A stretch of 64,000 nt of DNA from Viridibacillus sp050279675 (GTDB lineage Bacteria; Bacillota; Bacilli; Bacillales_A; Planococcaceae). The stretch covers positions 717,915 through 781,914 of the forward strand of contig NZ_JBNNUK010000001.1 in assembly GCF_050279675.1 (NCBI RefSeq), written 5' to 3'. The position numbers were made by a program, and so were the translations under genes. Shown one piece after another: positions 9,470 to 18,298 of the stretch (position 1 is the stretch's first letter; each line of letters opens with the position of its first letter). The notes below the pieces were generated by a model. That model searched no databases. It was not told the origin of the DNA and saw nothing but the letters and a program-made list of their open reading frames with translations.

Positions 9470-9514
9470 AAGGCTGCCAAATGTGGGAATACCGCATACA
9501 ATGGCAGCCTTTTA
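9470..9514 (+). terminator. Terminator after trhO
   Basis: AAGGCTGCCA and TGGCAGCCTT arms with a 22-base loop that may fold further, then TT. Confidence 0.75.
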
Positions 9515-9549
9515 TCCGTTTAATATACTAAGATAGCAGAAAGGAATTT

Positions 9550-9864
9550 ATGATGCCGGCTTTAAAAGGAATAATTATTATTCAAAAAATGAAAGGACCG
9601 AATATCCTTTACATAGATAAAACTGCGCTTGCTAAATACTTTATTGATTTTGATGGAGAAGACGTGCAAATGAACTTACATTTGCAAAAGTCTCAATCAC
9701 AAGAATATAAAGGTACAGCTGAAATTTTCTATTTTGAAGGAAAAGATGGTTATGGTGGCAACAAATTTGCCAATGATTTTTATATAGATGATCAAGACAT
9801 CTTGGAATTATTAGAAGAACATGAAGGAGAAATAGTTGAATTAGTAGTCGAGTTAATAAAATAA
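9550..9864 (+). CDS. Small acidic protein, unknown function
   Basis: Not recognised. The 104-residue soluble protein ends in a strongly acidic stretch (ILELLEEHEGEIVELVVELIK region, residues 84-104). The ATG at 9550 follows AAAGGAA; a second ATG at 9553 is possible. Codon use is like its neighbours and the frame is closed by a strong shared terminator, so it is probably a real gene. It converges on the LysR gene. Confidence 0.75.
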   Translation: MMPALKGIIIIQKMKGPNILYIDKTALAKYFIDFDGEDVQMNLHLQKSQSQEYKGTAEIFYFEGKDGYGGNKFANDFYIDDQDILELLEEHEGEIVELVVELIK

Positions 9865-9891
9865 TAGGGACATGGAAGTTGAATCTAAAGT

Positions 9892-9937
9892 AAAAGCAGA
9901 AAAAGAGCCTATTGCTGCTCTTTTTCTGCTTTTTTCC
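9892..9937. terminator. Bidirectional terminator between convergent genes
   Basis: AAAAGCAGAAAAAGAGC pairs with GCTCTTTTTCTGCTTTT, with T runs on both strands. The last codons and TAG of the LysR gene lie inside it. Confidence 0.85.
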
Positions 9938-10814
9938 GTGCCTCAAAGAAATCCAGTATGAATTTTTGGAATTGCTTTGCAGCAGGGGATAAATAGCGCC
10001 CCTCTGCCCAGGCCATGCCAATAATACGTTCACATTTCACATCACTGATATGAATTTTAGCAATTTTCCTAGGATTAATTTCCTCACCGTCTGGTAACAA
10101 TGAAAAGCCAAGTCCATTTGCTACAAACCCTGCAACAGTCCCTACCTCATCACCTACAAAGGTGATTTTAGGTGTAATCCCGACTTTTTCGAAAATTTCA
10201 TCAACCGTAATGCGTAAAGCGTACCCTTTTTTTAACAAAATAAATGATTCATCAGCTAATTCTTTAAGTGTAATACTCTTTTTCATAGCTAGTGGATGAT
10301 AAATAGGAACAATTAGATACAACTCATCTCGCCATAATTCAGTCCATTGAATAGGTTTTTCGACTTCCATCGCTGCTAGTAAGGACAGATCAAGCTCACC
10401 TGATTTTAATTGCTTCAATTGTGTATGTGTATGATTTTGAATAAGTTGAAAATGGATATCAGGGAAATCTTTGCGGAATAGACGTATTAAATCAGGTACT
10501 ACATTTGTACCTAGTGTATGTAAGAAGCCTAGTGCAACTTCACCTTGATTAGGGGCGACGAGCTCTTGAATTTCATGTAAGCCATCCTGATATTCCTGCA
10601 TAATATTATTTACACGTTTTAAAAACATAGCACCGTAACGATTTAAAATAATTGAACGTCCTTGCCTTTCAAATAATGGTACGCCTAACTCATCTTCAAG
10701 ACGTGCGATAGAGCGACTAAGTGCAGGTTGTGAGATAGATAAAAGCTCTGCTGCGCGGGTCATATGTTGGATATTAGCTAGTTTTTGGAAGTATTCGAGT
10801 TGTTGCCATTCCAT
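9909..10814 (-). CDS. LysR-family transcriptional regulator
   Basis: The 301-residue protein has an N-terminal winged helix (MTRAAELLSISQPALSRSIA, ELGVPLFERQGR) and a LysR-type effector domain from about 90. The start at 10814 (MEWQQLEYF) follows AAAGGTGG on the minus strand; an in-frame ATG at 10862 would add 16 poorly coding residues. It resembles the YybE-type subgroup in Bacillus. It is divergent from the carboxylesterase gene, with about 300 bp between them, so that gene is a possible target; the effector is unknown. Confidence 0.9.
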   Translation of the reverse strand: MEWQQLEYFQKLANIQHMTRAAELLSISQPALSRSIARLEDELGVPLFERQGRSIILNRYGAMFLKRVNNIMQEYQDGLHEIQELVAPNQGEVALGFLHTLGTNVVPDLIRLFRKDFPDIHFQLIQNHTHTQLKQLKSGELDLSLLAAMEVEKPIQWTELWRDELYLIVPIYHPLAMKKSITLKELADESFILLKKGYALRITVDEIFEKVGITPKITFVGDEVGTVAGFVANGLGFSLLPDGEEINPRKIAKIHISDVKCERIIGMAWAEGRYLSPAAKQFQKFILDFFEARKKAEKEQQ

Positions 10815-10992
10815 GAAAAGACCACCTTTTTTATAGTGAATCAATTGATACCTTTTATGCATGATAATGATAAGAATTATAAATTATACATTATTAATCG
10901 TCAATGTTAATATGAGGTAGACATAAAATAGACACAACAAAAATATTGACATTTTTAAGTAGATATTTTGTTGAGAAAGACAGTCTTTACAT

Positions 10993-11010
10993 AGAAATGA
11001 AAACATTTCT
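10993..11010. promoter_or_regulatory. Palindrome between lysR and esterase
   Basis: Perfect 7-bp arms AGAAATG and CATTTCT around AAAA, in the divergent intergenic region. It could be an operator; the protein that would bind it is not known. Confidence 0.35.
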
Positions 11011-11118
11011 AATGTTTTAAAGATTTTTTAAAGAAAATTAAATTAAATATGTTTTATATAAACGGAATGGCGAAAGCCAGAAATTAATTACTTGTCGATT
11101 ACAAAGGAGATAGTCAAA

Positions 11119-11871
11119 ATGAAACTAGTCGCACCTAAATCTTTTACACTTGAGGGAGGAAGTAAAGCAGTATTATTACTTCATGGCTTTACAGGAAGTA
11201 CAAAGGATGTAAAAAGATTAGGAAAACATTTGCAAGATCGAGGATATACAGTTCATGCACCGATGTATAAAGGTCATGGTGGATCACCTGAAGAATTACT
11301 TGAGACAGGTCCTGAAGACTGGTGGAATGATGTTGTTGCAGGCTATAACCATTTAAAAGACCAGGGATACGAAGATATTGCAGTAGTTGGTATTTCACTT
11401 GGTGCAGTATTCTCATTACGCGTAGGAGAAGAGTTCCCCGTAAAAGGCGTAGTATCAATGTGCGCACCAATCAAGCGTGATAATACTGATGGGCTTTTTG
11501 ATCGTCTTTATGACTATGCTAAAATATATAAATCATTTGAAGGAAAAACAAGAGAACAAATCATTGCTGAACTTGAAAGTTTAAAAGCAACACCAAAAGG
11601 CTCATTAAATGATATTCAAAAAATCACAGAAGAAACTTGTGAAGACTTACATGAAATCACAGCACCGACATTAGTTATGCAAGGTGCTTTAGATGCACCG
11701 ATTTACCAAGAAAGTGCACCATTTATCTATGAACAAGTTGATGCAGAAGAAAAAGATATCATCTGGTATAAAGAATCTGGGCACATCATTACAACAGGTA
11801 AAGAACGCGATAAAGTGTGTGAAGATGTAACGGATTTCCTAGATCAAATTGATTGGTCAATCGCTAACTAA
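11119..11871 (+). CDS. Carboxylesterase (Est30/YvaK family)
   Basis: Alpha/beta-hydrolase of 250 residues that cleaves short carboxylic esters. Catalytic triad by position: Ser93 in GISLG, Asp192 (GALDAP), His222 (SGHIIT). These are each one residue off Est30 of Geobacillus (Ser94/Asp193/His223), and HGFTGS at 22-27 forms the oxyanion loop. The ATG at 11119 has AAAGGAGA 8 nt upstream, so it is preferred over an in-frame start at 11092. In many Bacilli this gene precedes rnr and smpB; here it stands alone. Confidence 0.93.
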   Translation: MKLVAPKSFTLEGGSKAVLLLHGFTGSTKDVKRLGKHLQDRGYTVHAPMYKGHGGSPEELLETGPEDWWNDVVAGYNHLKDQGYEDIAVVGISLGAVFSLRVGEEFPVKGVVSMCAPIKRDNTDGLFDRLYDYAKIYKSFEGKTREQIIAELESLKATPKGSLNDIQKITEETCEDLHEITAPTLVMQGALDAPIYQESAPFIYEQVDAEEKDIIWYKESGHIITTGKERDKVCEDVTDFLDQIDWSIAN

Positions 11872-11891
11872 TAATTTCTGGCATAAGAGAG

Positions 11892-11927
11892 GCACCCAAG
11901 TTAATATACTAACTTGAGTGCTTTTTC
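11892..11927 (+). terminator. Terminator after the esterase
   Basis: GCACCCAAGTTA and TAACTTGAGTGC arms (one mismatch) followed by TTTTT. It overlaps the 3' end of the convergent phosphatase gene. Confidence 0.8.
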
Positions 11928-12505
11928 ATTTGTTGAGCCTTCATAAATGTAACAGTTCGTGCTGTTGAATCATATAAACACCATTCTCTGGACCCTATTA
12001 CAGCACCAACATTAACACCATATTTTTTTTCCTTCAATTGAATAGGTTTACCATAAGTAAATGATTTTTTTTTACCTTTTTTATAAAATGCGGAATCATG
12101 GCTATGACCAAAAAAGAAGACGGATTGTTTAGCTTCTGTAAACAGGGGCTTCCAATCTAACGACCACTTAAATTGATGTCCATGTATAATGAGTGCGCCA
12201 TCAATATTTAGTATCTCTGGAAGTTCTAGGAAAGTTTGGAGGCCCGTTACTTGCATAATACGCTCTTCCTGATTTCCTCGTACAGAAGGGAACTGTAACA
12301 AATTGCTAAAGTACTCTGAATTCTCAGCAGCTTCTTCAAATGCTAGACCCCTAATGTTTTTTGCTCTCTTTTTTCCTATTTTGCATTCAAATAAATCACC
12401 TAAACCAATGATTGTGGCATCTTCAGCCGTTTCATTTATATGTTTTAAAACTGCGTTAGTATCTTCAAAACACGAGTGCAAATCTCCAATCAATGCATAC
12501 TTCAT
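11909..12505 (-). CDS. Calcineurin-like metallophosphatase
   Basis: The 198-residue protein has the binuclear metallophosphoesterase motifs in order: GDLHSC (7-12), GLGDLFE (34-40), GNQEER (77-82), IIHGH (near 106-110) and GHSHD (near 133-137). The substrate is not evident; relatives include Ser/Thr phosphatases and diadenosine tetraphosphatases (PrpE/ApaH type). It is monocistronic, starts from ATG, and only a weak Shine-Dalgarno is visible. Confidence 0.85.
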   Translation of the reverse strand: MKYALIGDLHSCFEDTNAVLKHINETAEDATIIGLGDLFECKIGKKRAKNIRGLAFEEAAENSEYFSNLLQFPSVRGNQEERIMQVTGLQTFLELPEILNIDGALIIHGHQFKWSLDWKPLFTEAKQSVFFFGHSHDSAFYKKGKKKSFTYGKPIQLKEKKYGVNVGAVIGSREWCLYDSTARTVTFMKAQQMKKHSS

Positions 12506-12688
12506 TTAGGTAATCATCCTCTCAAAAATATATTAGAAATAATAGCATACATTAAATTACCAGTAAAATAACCATTAATAGATAAAAATAGTATAGCTAC
12601 TTGTCGATAAATGTAATCACTTTACAAAGCATTTATTAAATAGATGTGTAGTGTATCGACTTTAATAAGGAGACAAATTTATCTAATT

Positions 12689-12705
12689 GTTACAAAAACA
12701 TGACA
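12689..12705 (-). promoter_or_regulatory. WalR-like box before the CwlO-like gene
   Basis: Read on the minus strand: TGTCAT, 5 bases, TGTAAC. The WalR box is TGTWAH-N5-TGTWAH, so there is one mismatch. CwlO-type endopeptidases are classical WalRK targets, which makes the position suggestive. The rest of 12506-12825 shows no gene; a TAGAAT box at 12763 lacks a good -35. Confidence 0.35.
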
Positions 12706-12831
12706 CGAATTACGCTTTTATTAAGGTTGGGAAATTCAGTGCCCATTTTTTACAAGGCATGGTAGAATAAACGAGTGAGAAATTTGGAAACTGAAATAAT
12801 GATTAGAGAAATGAGTTGACTAAGTTTGAAG

Positions 12832-13995
12832 ATGAATACGAAATGGGGCCGCACCGCGGTTATGACATTAGCGTTAACAAGCGCCTTTATGTACACCGCG
12901 CAACCTCTACAAGCAGATGCAGCAACATCACAAGAAATGACACAAAAAAAAGTAAAGATAGATAAGAAAATCAAAAAGCTAGATAATGAGATTAAAGATT
13001 TAAAAAAGAAATTACAAAAAAAGACGGAAGCCTACAAAGTAACTCAAAAAGACTTAAAAAAAGTGAATGCTTCAATTATGGAAACTGAAGAGCGTATAAA
13101 TAATCGTTCAGAAATAATCGACGATCGACTTAAAGCCTATCAAAAAAATGATAGCACAGTTAGCCCATACATAGAGGCAGTTCTTGGTTCTGACAGTATT
13201 ACAGACTTAGTCAGTAGAGCAATGAGTGTTAAAACAATTATTGATGCAGACCAAGACTTGTTAGAAGAACAGGAAGCTGATAAAGAAAAATTGGCTGATC
13301 AAAAAGTTGCTTTAGAAAAAACACAGGCAAAATTGCAAAAACAATTCCAACAAATGCAAGAGGAAGAAAATGCACTTGAAACAAAAAAGGCTGAAAATAA
13401 AGTAGAATCATTAGAGCTAAAAAAACAAATTGCCTCTAAAAAAGAGGAAGAACGCATTGCAAAAGAGTTGAAAGAAAAAGAAAAAGAAGCTCAGAAGTTA
13501 AAGGATCTACAGAATACACGATTTGTAAGCGATGATAATAATGTTGAGAATGGAACTAATGCTGGAAATGGGAATAATGGTGGTAGTCCAGATGACGGCA
13601 ATCAATCAGCACCGAATGTTTCAGGTTCACAAGCTGCAACAGAAGCCATTGCAGAAGCTAGTAAATATTTAGGTACTTCTTATGTATGGGGTGGAAGCAA
13701 TCCTAGTTCAGGGTTTGATTGTTCAGGTTTAACGCAGTGGTCATTCAAACAAGCAGGATACTCACTTCCAAGAACAGCTGCACAGCAATATTTAGCAACT
13801 AAAAAAATTGACCGTAGTAGTGCCAAAGCTGGGGATTTAGTATTCTTCAGTTACGGTTCAGGTGTTGCACACGTTGGAATATACTTAGGGAATAATAGGA
13901 TGTTAGATGCACAAAATAATGGTGTCGTTGTTGAATCATTAGATTGGTGGAATCAATATTTAGTAGGATTTGGCCGTGTCTCGGGTGTAAACTAA
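12832..13995 (+). CDS. Secreted peptidoglycan DL-endopeptidase, CwlO-like
   Basis: Cell-wall hydrolase cutting D-gamma-Glu-diaminopimelate bonds during growth. From the ATG it has 387 residues: signal peptide (to about 30), Lys/Glu-rich coiled coil (35-225) including GSDSITDLVSRAMSVK, which matches the helical region of B. subtilis CwlO, a Gly/Asn linker, and a C-terminal NlpC/P60 domain with catalytic Cys in GFDCSGLTQW and His in VAHVGIYLG. CwlO coiled coils dock on FtsEX, not present here. An in-frame TTG at 12826 is an alternative start; neither has a strong Shine-Dalgarno. Confidence 0.9.
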   Translation: MNTKWGRTAVMTLALTSAFMYTAQPLQADAATSQEMTQKKVKIDKKIKKLDNEIKDLKKKLQKKTEAYKVTQKDLKKVNASIMETEERINNRSEIIDDRLKAYQKNDSTVSPYIEAVLGSDSITDLVSRAMSVKTIIDADQDLLEEQEADKEKLADQKVALEKTQAKLQKQFQQMQEEENALETKKAENKVESLELKKQIASKKEEERIAKELKEKEKEAQKLKDLQNTRFVSDDNNVENGTNAGNGNNGGSPDDGNQSAPNVSGSQAATEAIAEASKYLGTSYVWGGSNPSSGFDCSGLTQWSFKQAGYSLPRTAAQQYLATKKIDRSSAKAGDLVFFSYGSGVAHVGIYLGNNRMLDAQNNGVVVESLDWWNQYLVGFGRVSGVN

Positions 13996-14003
13996 ACAAG
14001 CAT

Positions 14004-14035
14004 AAAAGCTCTTTGATCATAAAAGAGCTTTTTTT
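14004..14035 (+). terminator. Terminator after the endopeptidase gene
   Basis: AAAAGCTCTTT and AAAAGAGCTTT arms followed by TTTTTT. Confidence 0.85.
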
Positions 14036-14191
14036 ATGAGAAAAATAATACAATAATGTGATTTTTCGTTTATCCGGATATATAAAATAGTCCTCACCAA
14101 TCGTGCTTGCATATCCGATGCAAATAATGCATAGCTTAAATGATTCACAATTAATTATTTCTGTTTGAGAATTTTTCCATTAATTATTTGG

Positions 14192-14490
14192 ATGAAAGTG
14201 ATAGGGGAATTATTGTTAACTCTTTTTGGTATTATGAGCCCAGATGTGGATACGGCTTAATTACATACCGAACACATTTGGAAGGATGGAAAGACGGTTT
14301 TTAAATAGGCAATGGGGATTGCAAACACCTTTGCAGTCGCGTTTTTCCTATATTTAGTATAGTAGGACTTAGAGCTTTTATAAAAAGTAACCAAATGTTA
14401 GATAAATTAGAGGGAGGCGAAGAGCATAAGGAAGTTCTCCTGCATATAAACAAGGACTTTTATCAAGTGAACTATATCCAAAAGTGGTAG
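14192..14490 (+). pseudogene. Decayed gene for a small membrane protein
   Basis: From ATG 14192 one frame reads MKVIGELLLTLFGIMSPDV, hits TAA (14258-14260), continues as a coding-like stretch with WKDGKTVFK, another stop, then the hydrophobic MGIANTFAVAFFLYLV. The protein continues one frame over from 14362 (GLRAFIKSNQMLDKLEGG) to a stop at 14488-14490. Two nonsense codons and one frameshift thus break a gene of about 100 codons. I do not recognise the family. Confidence 0.5.
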
Positions 14491-15007
14491 TGTTTTTCTG
14501 ACGCTTTTAACTCAATTTGTAACAAGTGAAAATGTTTCTTATTGATTTTGACTTAACCTTTGTACTTGAAAAAGACCTTTACGCAAAACGCTGGGATTTT
14601 TGGTTTATTATATAAAATAATAGGGTAAATGTCTTGGGGAGAATAGAATTCTAGCAGCGAAATGATTATATAGATTAATAGACAAATATTATATTGAAGT
14701 ACATTAAAATATTATCTTTTTTGATTCAAGATAGATAGTGTTAGGCGGCAATGGGCTATCGTGAGGTAATTCATCGCCAATTGATATGTGATGATGATTA
14801 AAATTCATAGGTATTAAGTCATGAGTGACGAGGATTTCATAGTTGGAAAACTTATGAATATGCTATTGTGGCTATAATATTATTTTACTTATTAATCAAA
14901 AAGAAGGATAAAAAGTACTTTGGATATGTATTAATTTGTCGATTATTTGATAGATTTTCGCTATAATAGTAATTGTAAATATTGAATAGAGAAAGTAGTG
15001 AACGATT
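14491..15007. other. Gene-free stretch
   Basis: No open frame with coding character on either strand. The only signal is a TATAAT at 14962-14967, 41 bp before the next start; TTGTCG at 14936 is 20 bp upstream of it, too far for a standard -35. Confidence 0.5.
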
Positions 15008-15454
15008 ATGGCAACAGCATCACACGCAGTAGAAATTCCATTACCAGCGACGGAAGTTTGGGATTTTGTAAGCAATATGGAGAAATGGGCAACACTTGTG
15101 CCTGGATATAGAGAACATGAAATTATCAATGATCGTCAATCTACTTGGACATTTGCTGGAAATGTCGGTGTCTTGAAAAAAACTGTAAAAGTACAAATAG
15201 ATATTATTGATTGGATAGAGCCAACTAAAATTACATTTAACCTCATTGGTTTAACAGATAAATTTACTGGAAATGGCTATTTTGAAGCAACAGCATTAGA
15301 AGCAGAAAAAACCGAAATGGTCGGTTACTTAGAAGTAAATGCTGGCGGTTTAGTAGCACCTGTTTTAAATCCAGTATTCAAAGCGGTATTACCAAAAGCA
15401 ACAACTATGCTAACTGAGCGTGTTGCAAATAAGATCCGATTAGTCCAAGTTTAA
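15008..15454 (+). CDS. SRPBCC / CoxG-family protein
   Basis: The 148-residue single START-like (SRPBCC) domain has the CoxG pattern: HAVEIPLPATEVWDFVSNME at the start, LVPGYREHEI, a hydrophobic-ligand cavity region and a C-terminal long helix. The best-known CoxG binds quinone and anchors CO dehydrogenase, but no such genes are here, so only the fold is assigned. It is monocistronic with a weak Shine-Dalgarno and a strong terminator. Confidence 0.85.
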   Translation: MATASHAVEIPLPATEVWDFVSNMEKWATLVPGYREHEIINDRQSTWTFAGNVGVLKKTVKVQIDIIDWIEPTKITFNLIGLTDKFTGNGYFEATALEAEKTEMVGYLEVNAGGLVAPVLNPVFKAVLPKATTMLTERVANKIRLVQV

Positions 15455-15467
15455 TAGCGAAAATCGT

Positions 15468-15498
15468 CAAAAGTCTCTCCGATTGGAGAGACTTTTTT
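15468..15498. terminator. Bidirectional terminator
   Basis: AAAAGTCTCTCC and GGAGAGACTTTTTT around a 4-base loop. It serves the SRPBCC gene and the convergent methyltransferase gene. Confidence 0.9.
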
Positions 15499-15509
15499 GA
15501 TTTCTGCTT

Positions 15510-16214
15510 TCAGACCTTTTTCTGAAAGATAGCAGTGAGCAATCCATCAACACCAAAAACGGGTTCATTTGATTCAGCAATTCTCATATTTCGTACTTCA
15601 ATACACTCAAAGTCATGGAAAATCCTTCTTAGCTTTTCTTCTGTAAATCCTAAACCTCCCTGTAAACTTTTTATCCTGTACACTTCCCAATCTGAAATAC
15701 TAGAACCTCCAATAGGTCCATCTTCGATAAAACAGTTAATAGCAAAGTAACCGTTTTGCTTTAGCGATTTTTTAATTAAATCTCTGTAATCCATTCTCCT
15801 ATGTGGTGCAATATGATGAAAACAACCTGAATCATAAACTAAATCATATTTCGAATCTTCGATATTTAAATCGAAAATATTATGATTTATAAAATTGATT
15901 GACATATTTTTTTCAATCGTTCTGTCCGTAGCCCATTTTAACGATTCAATAGATAAGTCTACTGCATCTACTTTATATCCTTTTTCAGTTAGGTATATTG
16001 CATTTCTACCTGGTCCACATCCCAACTCTAATGCATTACCAGAGTTTAAAAGTTGTCGGTCGAAATAACTGACTAGGTTTTCATCCGGTTTGTTTTCAAA
16101 AAAAGGAATCCTCTTTTTACGATCTGAATAAAACTCATCCCAAAATTGTTCGGGTTCTCGAAGTAAATTATCTAACATACTTTTTAAATCATCATAATTA
16201 TTAATGTACTCCAT
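15510..16214 (-). CDS. Class I SAM-dependent methyltransferase
   Basis: The 234-residue protein has motif I LELGCGPGRNA (about residues 57-67), motif II acidic DAVDLS and a YDLVYDSGCFHH motif. The Shine-Dalgarno GGGGAGA lies just before the ATG on the minus strand. Relatives include tellurite/thiopurine-type and small-molecule methyltransferases; the substrate cannot be told. It is a single gene. Confidence 0.85.
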   Translation of the reverse strand: MEYINNYDDLKSMLDNLLREPEQFWDEFYSDRKKRIPFFENKPDENLVSYFDRQLLNSGNALELGCGPGRNAIYLTEKGYKVDAVDLSIESLKWATDRTIEKNMSINFINHNIFDLNIEDSKYDLVYDSGCFHHIAPHRRMDYRDLIKKSLKQNGYFAINCFIEDGPIGGSSISDWEVYRIKSLQGGLGFTEEKLRRIFHDFECIEVRNMRIAESNEPVFGVDGLLTAIFQKKV

Positions 16215-16758
16215 GCTGTCTCCCCTTTTAATTGATGTATGTTACTAAATTAGCTTATCAAAAATTAGGTATTTTATGGTTACAAATACATTAATTGATT
16301 ATTAAAAGTGAAAGGGATTAACAGTAGATAGTTCATCAAAAAGCTGTTTAAATAAACATACGATCTCTTATATGCTACTCAATTGAAAATATAGATAATT
16401 GTACGATGAGTTAATAAAACTAAAAGAGAATATTGTTAAACGGTTTTTAAGGGGCATCCACTTATTTAACAAGAGAACCTTTTTTACAATTATTACAATA
16501 ATATTTCAGTAGAAGCACTAAATTAAGTAGGTTTGCAGCAAAGTTAGCTTTGTTTTTTATTAGCATCTATTATTAAAAAAATACAACTTATAGTCGTAGT
16601 TATTCTATTTTAGGTATTCGAAACGATACAAGAAGAGACATTCTTTTATCTTTTTAGAGAAATCTCCAAAAACAATAAGTAAATTTCATATTTTACACTA
16701 TATCAATATCACTGATTATTCATTATCATTTAAATATTCAGAAAAAAGGGGGTTTCCG
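16215..16758. other. Gene-free stretch before the AbgT gene
   Basis: No coding frame or clear promoter seen. A weak 5-bp hairpin (CAAAG/CTTTG) with a T run lies near 16540-16560. AGGGGG just before 16759 is the Shine-Dalgarno of the next gene. Confidence 0.5.
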
Positions 16759-18288
16759 ATGACGAAAACGATGAGCAAAAAGCCAAAAAAGAAGATAATT
16801 GAACGATTTTTAGATGGAGTAGAGAAAGCGGGTAATAAATTACCCGATCCTGTGACGCTCTTCGTCATAATGGCGTTTTTAATCTTAGGAATGTCATGGA
16901 TAATGGCAAAGTTCAATGTTTCGGCTGTGAAACCTGGGACAGATGAGAGAATTGCCGTTATCAATTTACTTAATCAAGAAGGTTTAATACGTATTTTAGG
17001 TGAAATGCAGTCAAATTTTACCTCATTCCCACCTCTTGGAATGGTTATTGTTTCAATGCTTGGTATCGGTTTAGCAGAGCAAACGGGTTTGATCGCAGCA
17101 TTGATGAAAAAATCTGTGATGAGTGCTCCACAGAAACTGATTATTCCATTTTTAATATTAACAGGATTGGTAGGGAACGTAGCTGCAGATGCAGCATTCA
17201 TAGTTTTACCACCAATTGCTGCTTTAATCTTTATGAGTATTGGACGAAATCCACTTGTTGGTTTAGTCGTTACATATGCCGCGATTGCGGGAGGTTTTAG
17301 TGCTAACTTGTTAATTAGTTCGCTTGATGTTCTATTACTTGGTATAACAGAATCTGCAGCCCGGTTAGTAGATCCTGAATATACTGGTCGAGCAACAATG
17401 AACTATTATTTCCTTATTGCTTCAACATTTGTTTTAGTTGCTTTAGGAACATTTGTAGCACATAAATTTACAATTCCACGTTTTGGAGAATTTAAAGGTG
17501 AGTTGGAAAAACTTGAGCCTATTACTCCTCTTGAACATAAAGGTTTGAAATGGGCAGGTATTGTCACAGCAATATATGTTATTATTCTATTAATTGCAGT
17601 TGTACCATCTAATGGTATTTTACGTGACCCCGAAACAGGTGGATTCTTATCTTCACCGTTTATGACGGGTATTGTACCAATCATGTTATTTTTCTTCCTG
17701 TTGCCTGCTTTAGCTTATGGAATTGTTACAAGAAATATTAAGAGTGACAAAGATGTCGCAGAGAAAATGTTTAAATCTGTTGCAGATATGGCTTCATTTA
17801 TTGTATTAGCTTTTGTAGCAGCTCAAATGATTGCTTATTTTGGATGGAGTAATATAGGTCCGATTTTAGCGATTAAAGGTGCCGAACTATTACAAGCGAT
17901 GGATTTTACAGGTTTACCAATGATAATTGGCTTTATCGTAATATGCGCAAGTATAAATATGCTAATTGCTAGTGCTTCTGCTAAATGGGCATTATTAGCA
18001 CCAATCTTTGTTCCAATGTTCATGTATTTGGATTATAGCCCAGCACTAACACAGGCTGTTTATCGTGTAGGGGATTCGATAACGAATCCGATAACACCAA
18101 TGCTTGCTTACTTTGCCATTCTTTTAGCCTTTGCTAAAAAATACGATAAAAATATTGGTATAGGAACTTTGATTTCCGCTTTACTACCATACTCAGTTAT
18201 CTTTGCGATTGGATGGATTTTGTTGTTTAGTATTTGGTTCTTATTAGGATTACCACTTGGACCTGGTGATTCAATCTACTTAAAGTGA
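16759..18288 (+). CDS. AbgT-family transporter
   Basis: Cytoplasmic-membrane transporter of 509 residues with roughly twelve hydrophobic segments and the family start FLDGVEKAGNKLPDPVTLF. E. coli AbgT imports p-aminobenzoyl-glutamate; other members export sulfonamides, so direction and substrate are not fixed by sequence. It is followed after 10 bp by an M20 amidohydrolase, as abgT is by abgA/abgB in E. coli. This supports import of an amide that the enzyme then splits. AGGGGG precedes the ATG. Confidence 0.9.
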   Translation: MTKTMSKKPKKKIIERFLDGVEKAGNKLPDPVTLFVIMAFLILGMSWIMAKFNVSAVKPGTDERIAVINLLNQEGLIRILGEMQSNFTSFPPLGMVIVSMLGIGLAEQTGLIAALMKKSVMSAPQKLIIPFLILTGLVGNVAADAAFIVLPPIAALIFMSIGRNPLVGLVVTYAAIAGGFSANLLISSLDVLLLGITESAARLVDPEYTGRATMNYYFLIASTFVLVALGTFVAHKFTIPRFGEFKGELEKLEPITPLEHKGLKWAGIVTAIYVIILLIAVVPSNGILRDPETGGFLSSPFMTGIVPIMLFFFLLPALAYGIVTRNIKSDKDVAEKMFKSVADMASFIVLAFVAAQMIAYFGWSNIGPILAIKGAELLQAMDFTGLPMIIGFIVICASINMLIASASAKWALLAPIFVPMFMYLDYSPALTQAVYRVGDSITNPITPMLAYFAILLAFAKKYDKNIGIGTLISALLPYSVIFAIGWILLFSIWFLLGLPLGPGDSIYLK

Positions 18289-18298
18289 GGGAATTTAA

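Noticed and set aside
10993..11010. CcpA cre site
   Set aside because: It is a perfect palindrome but lacks the central CG and differs from the cre consensus at several positions.
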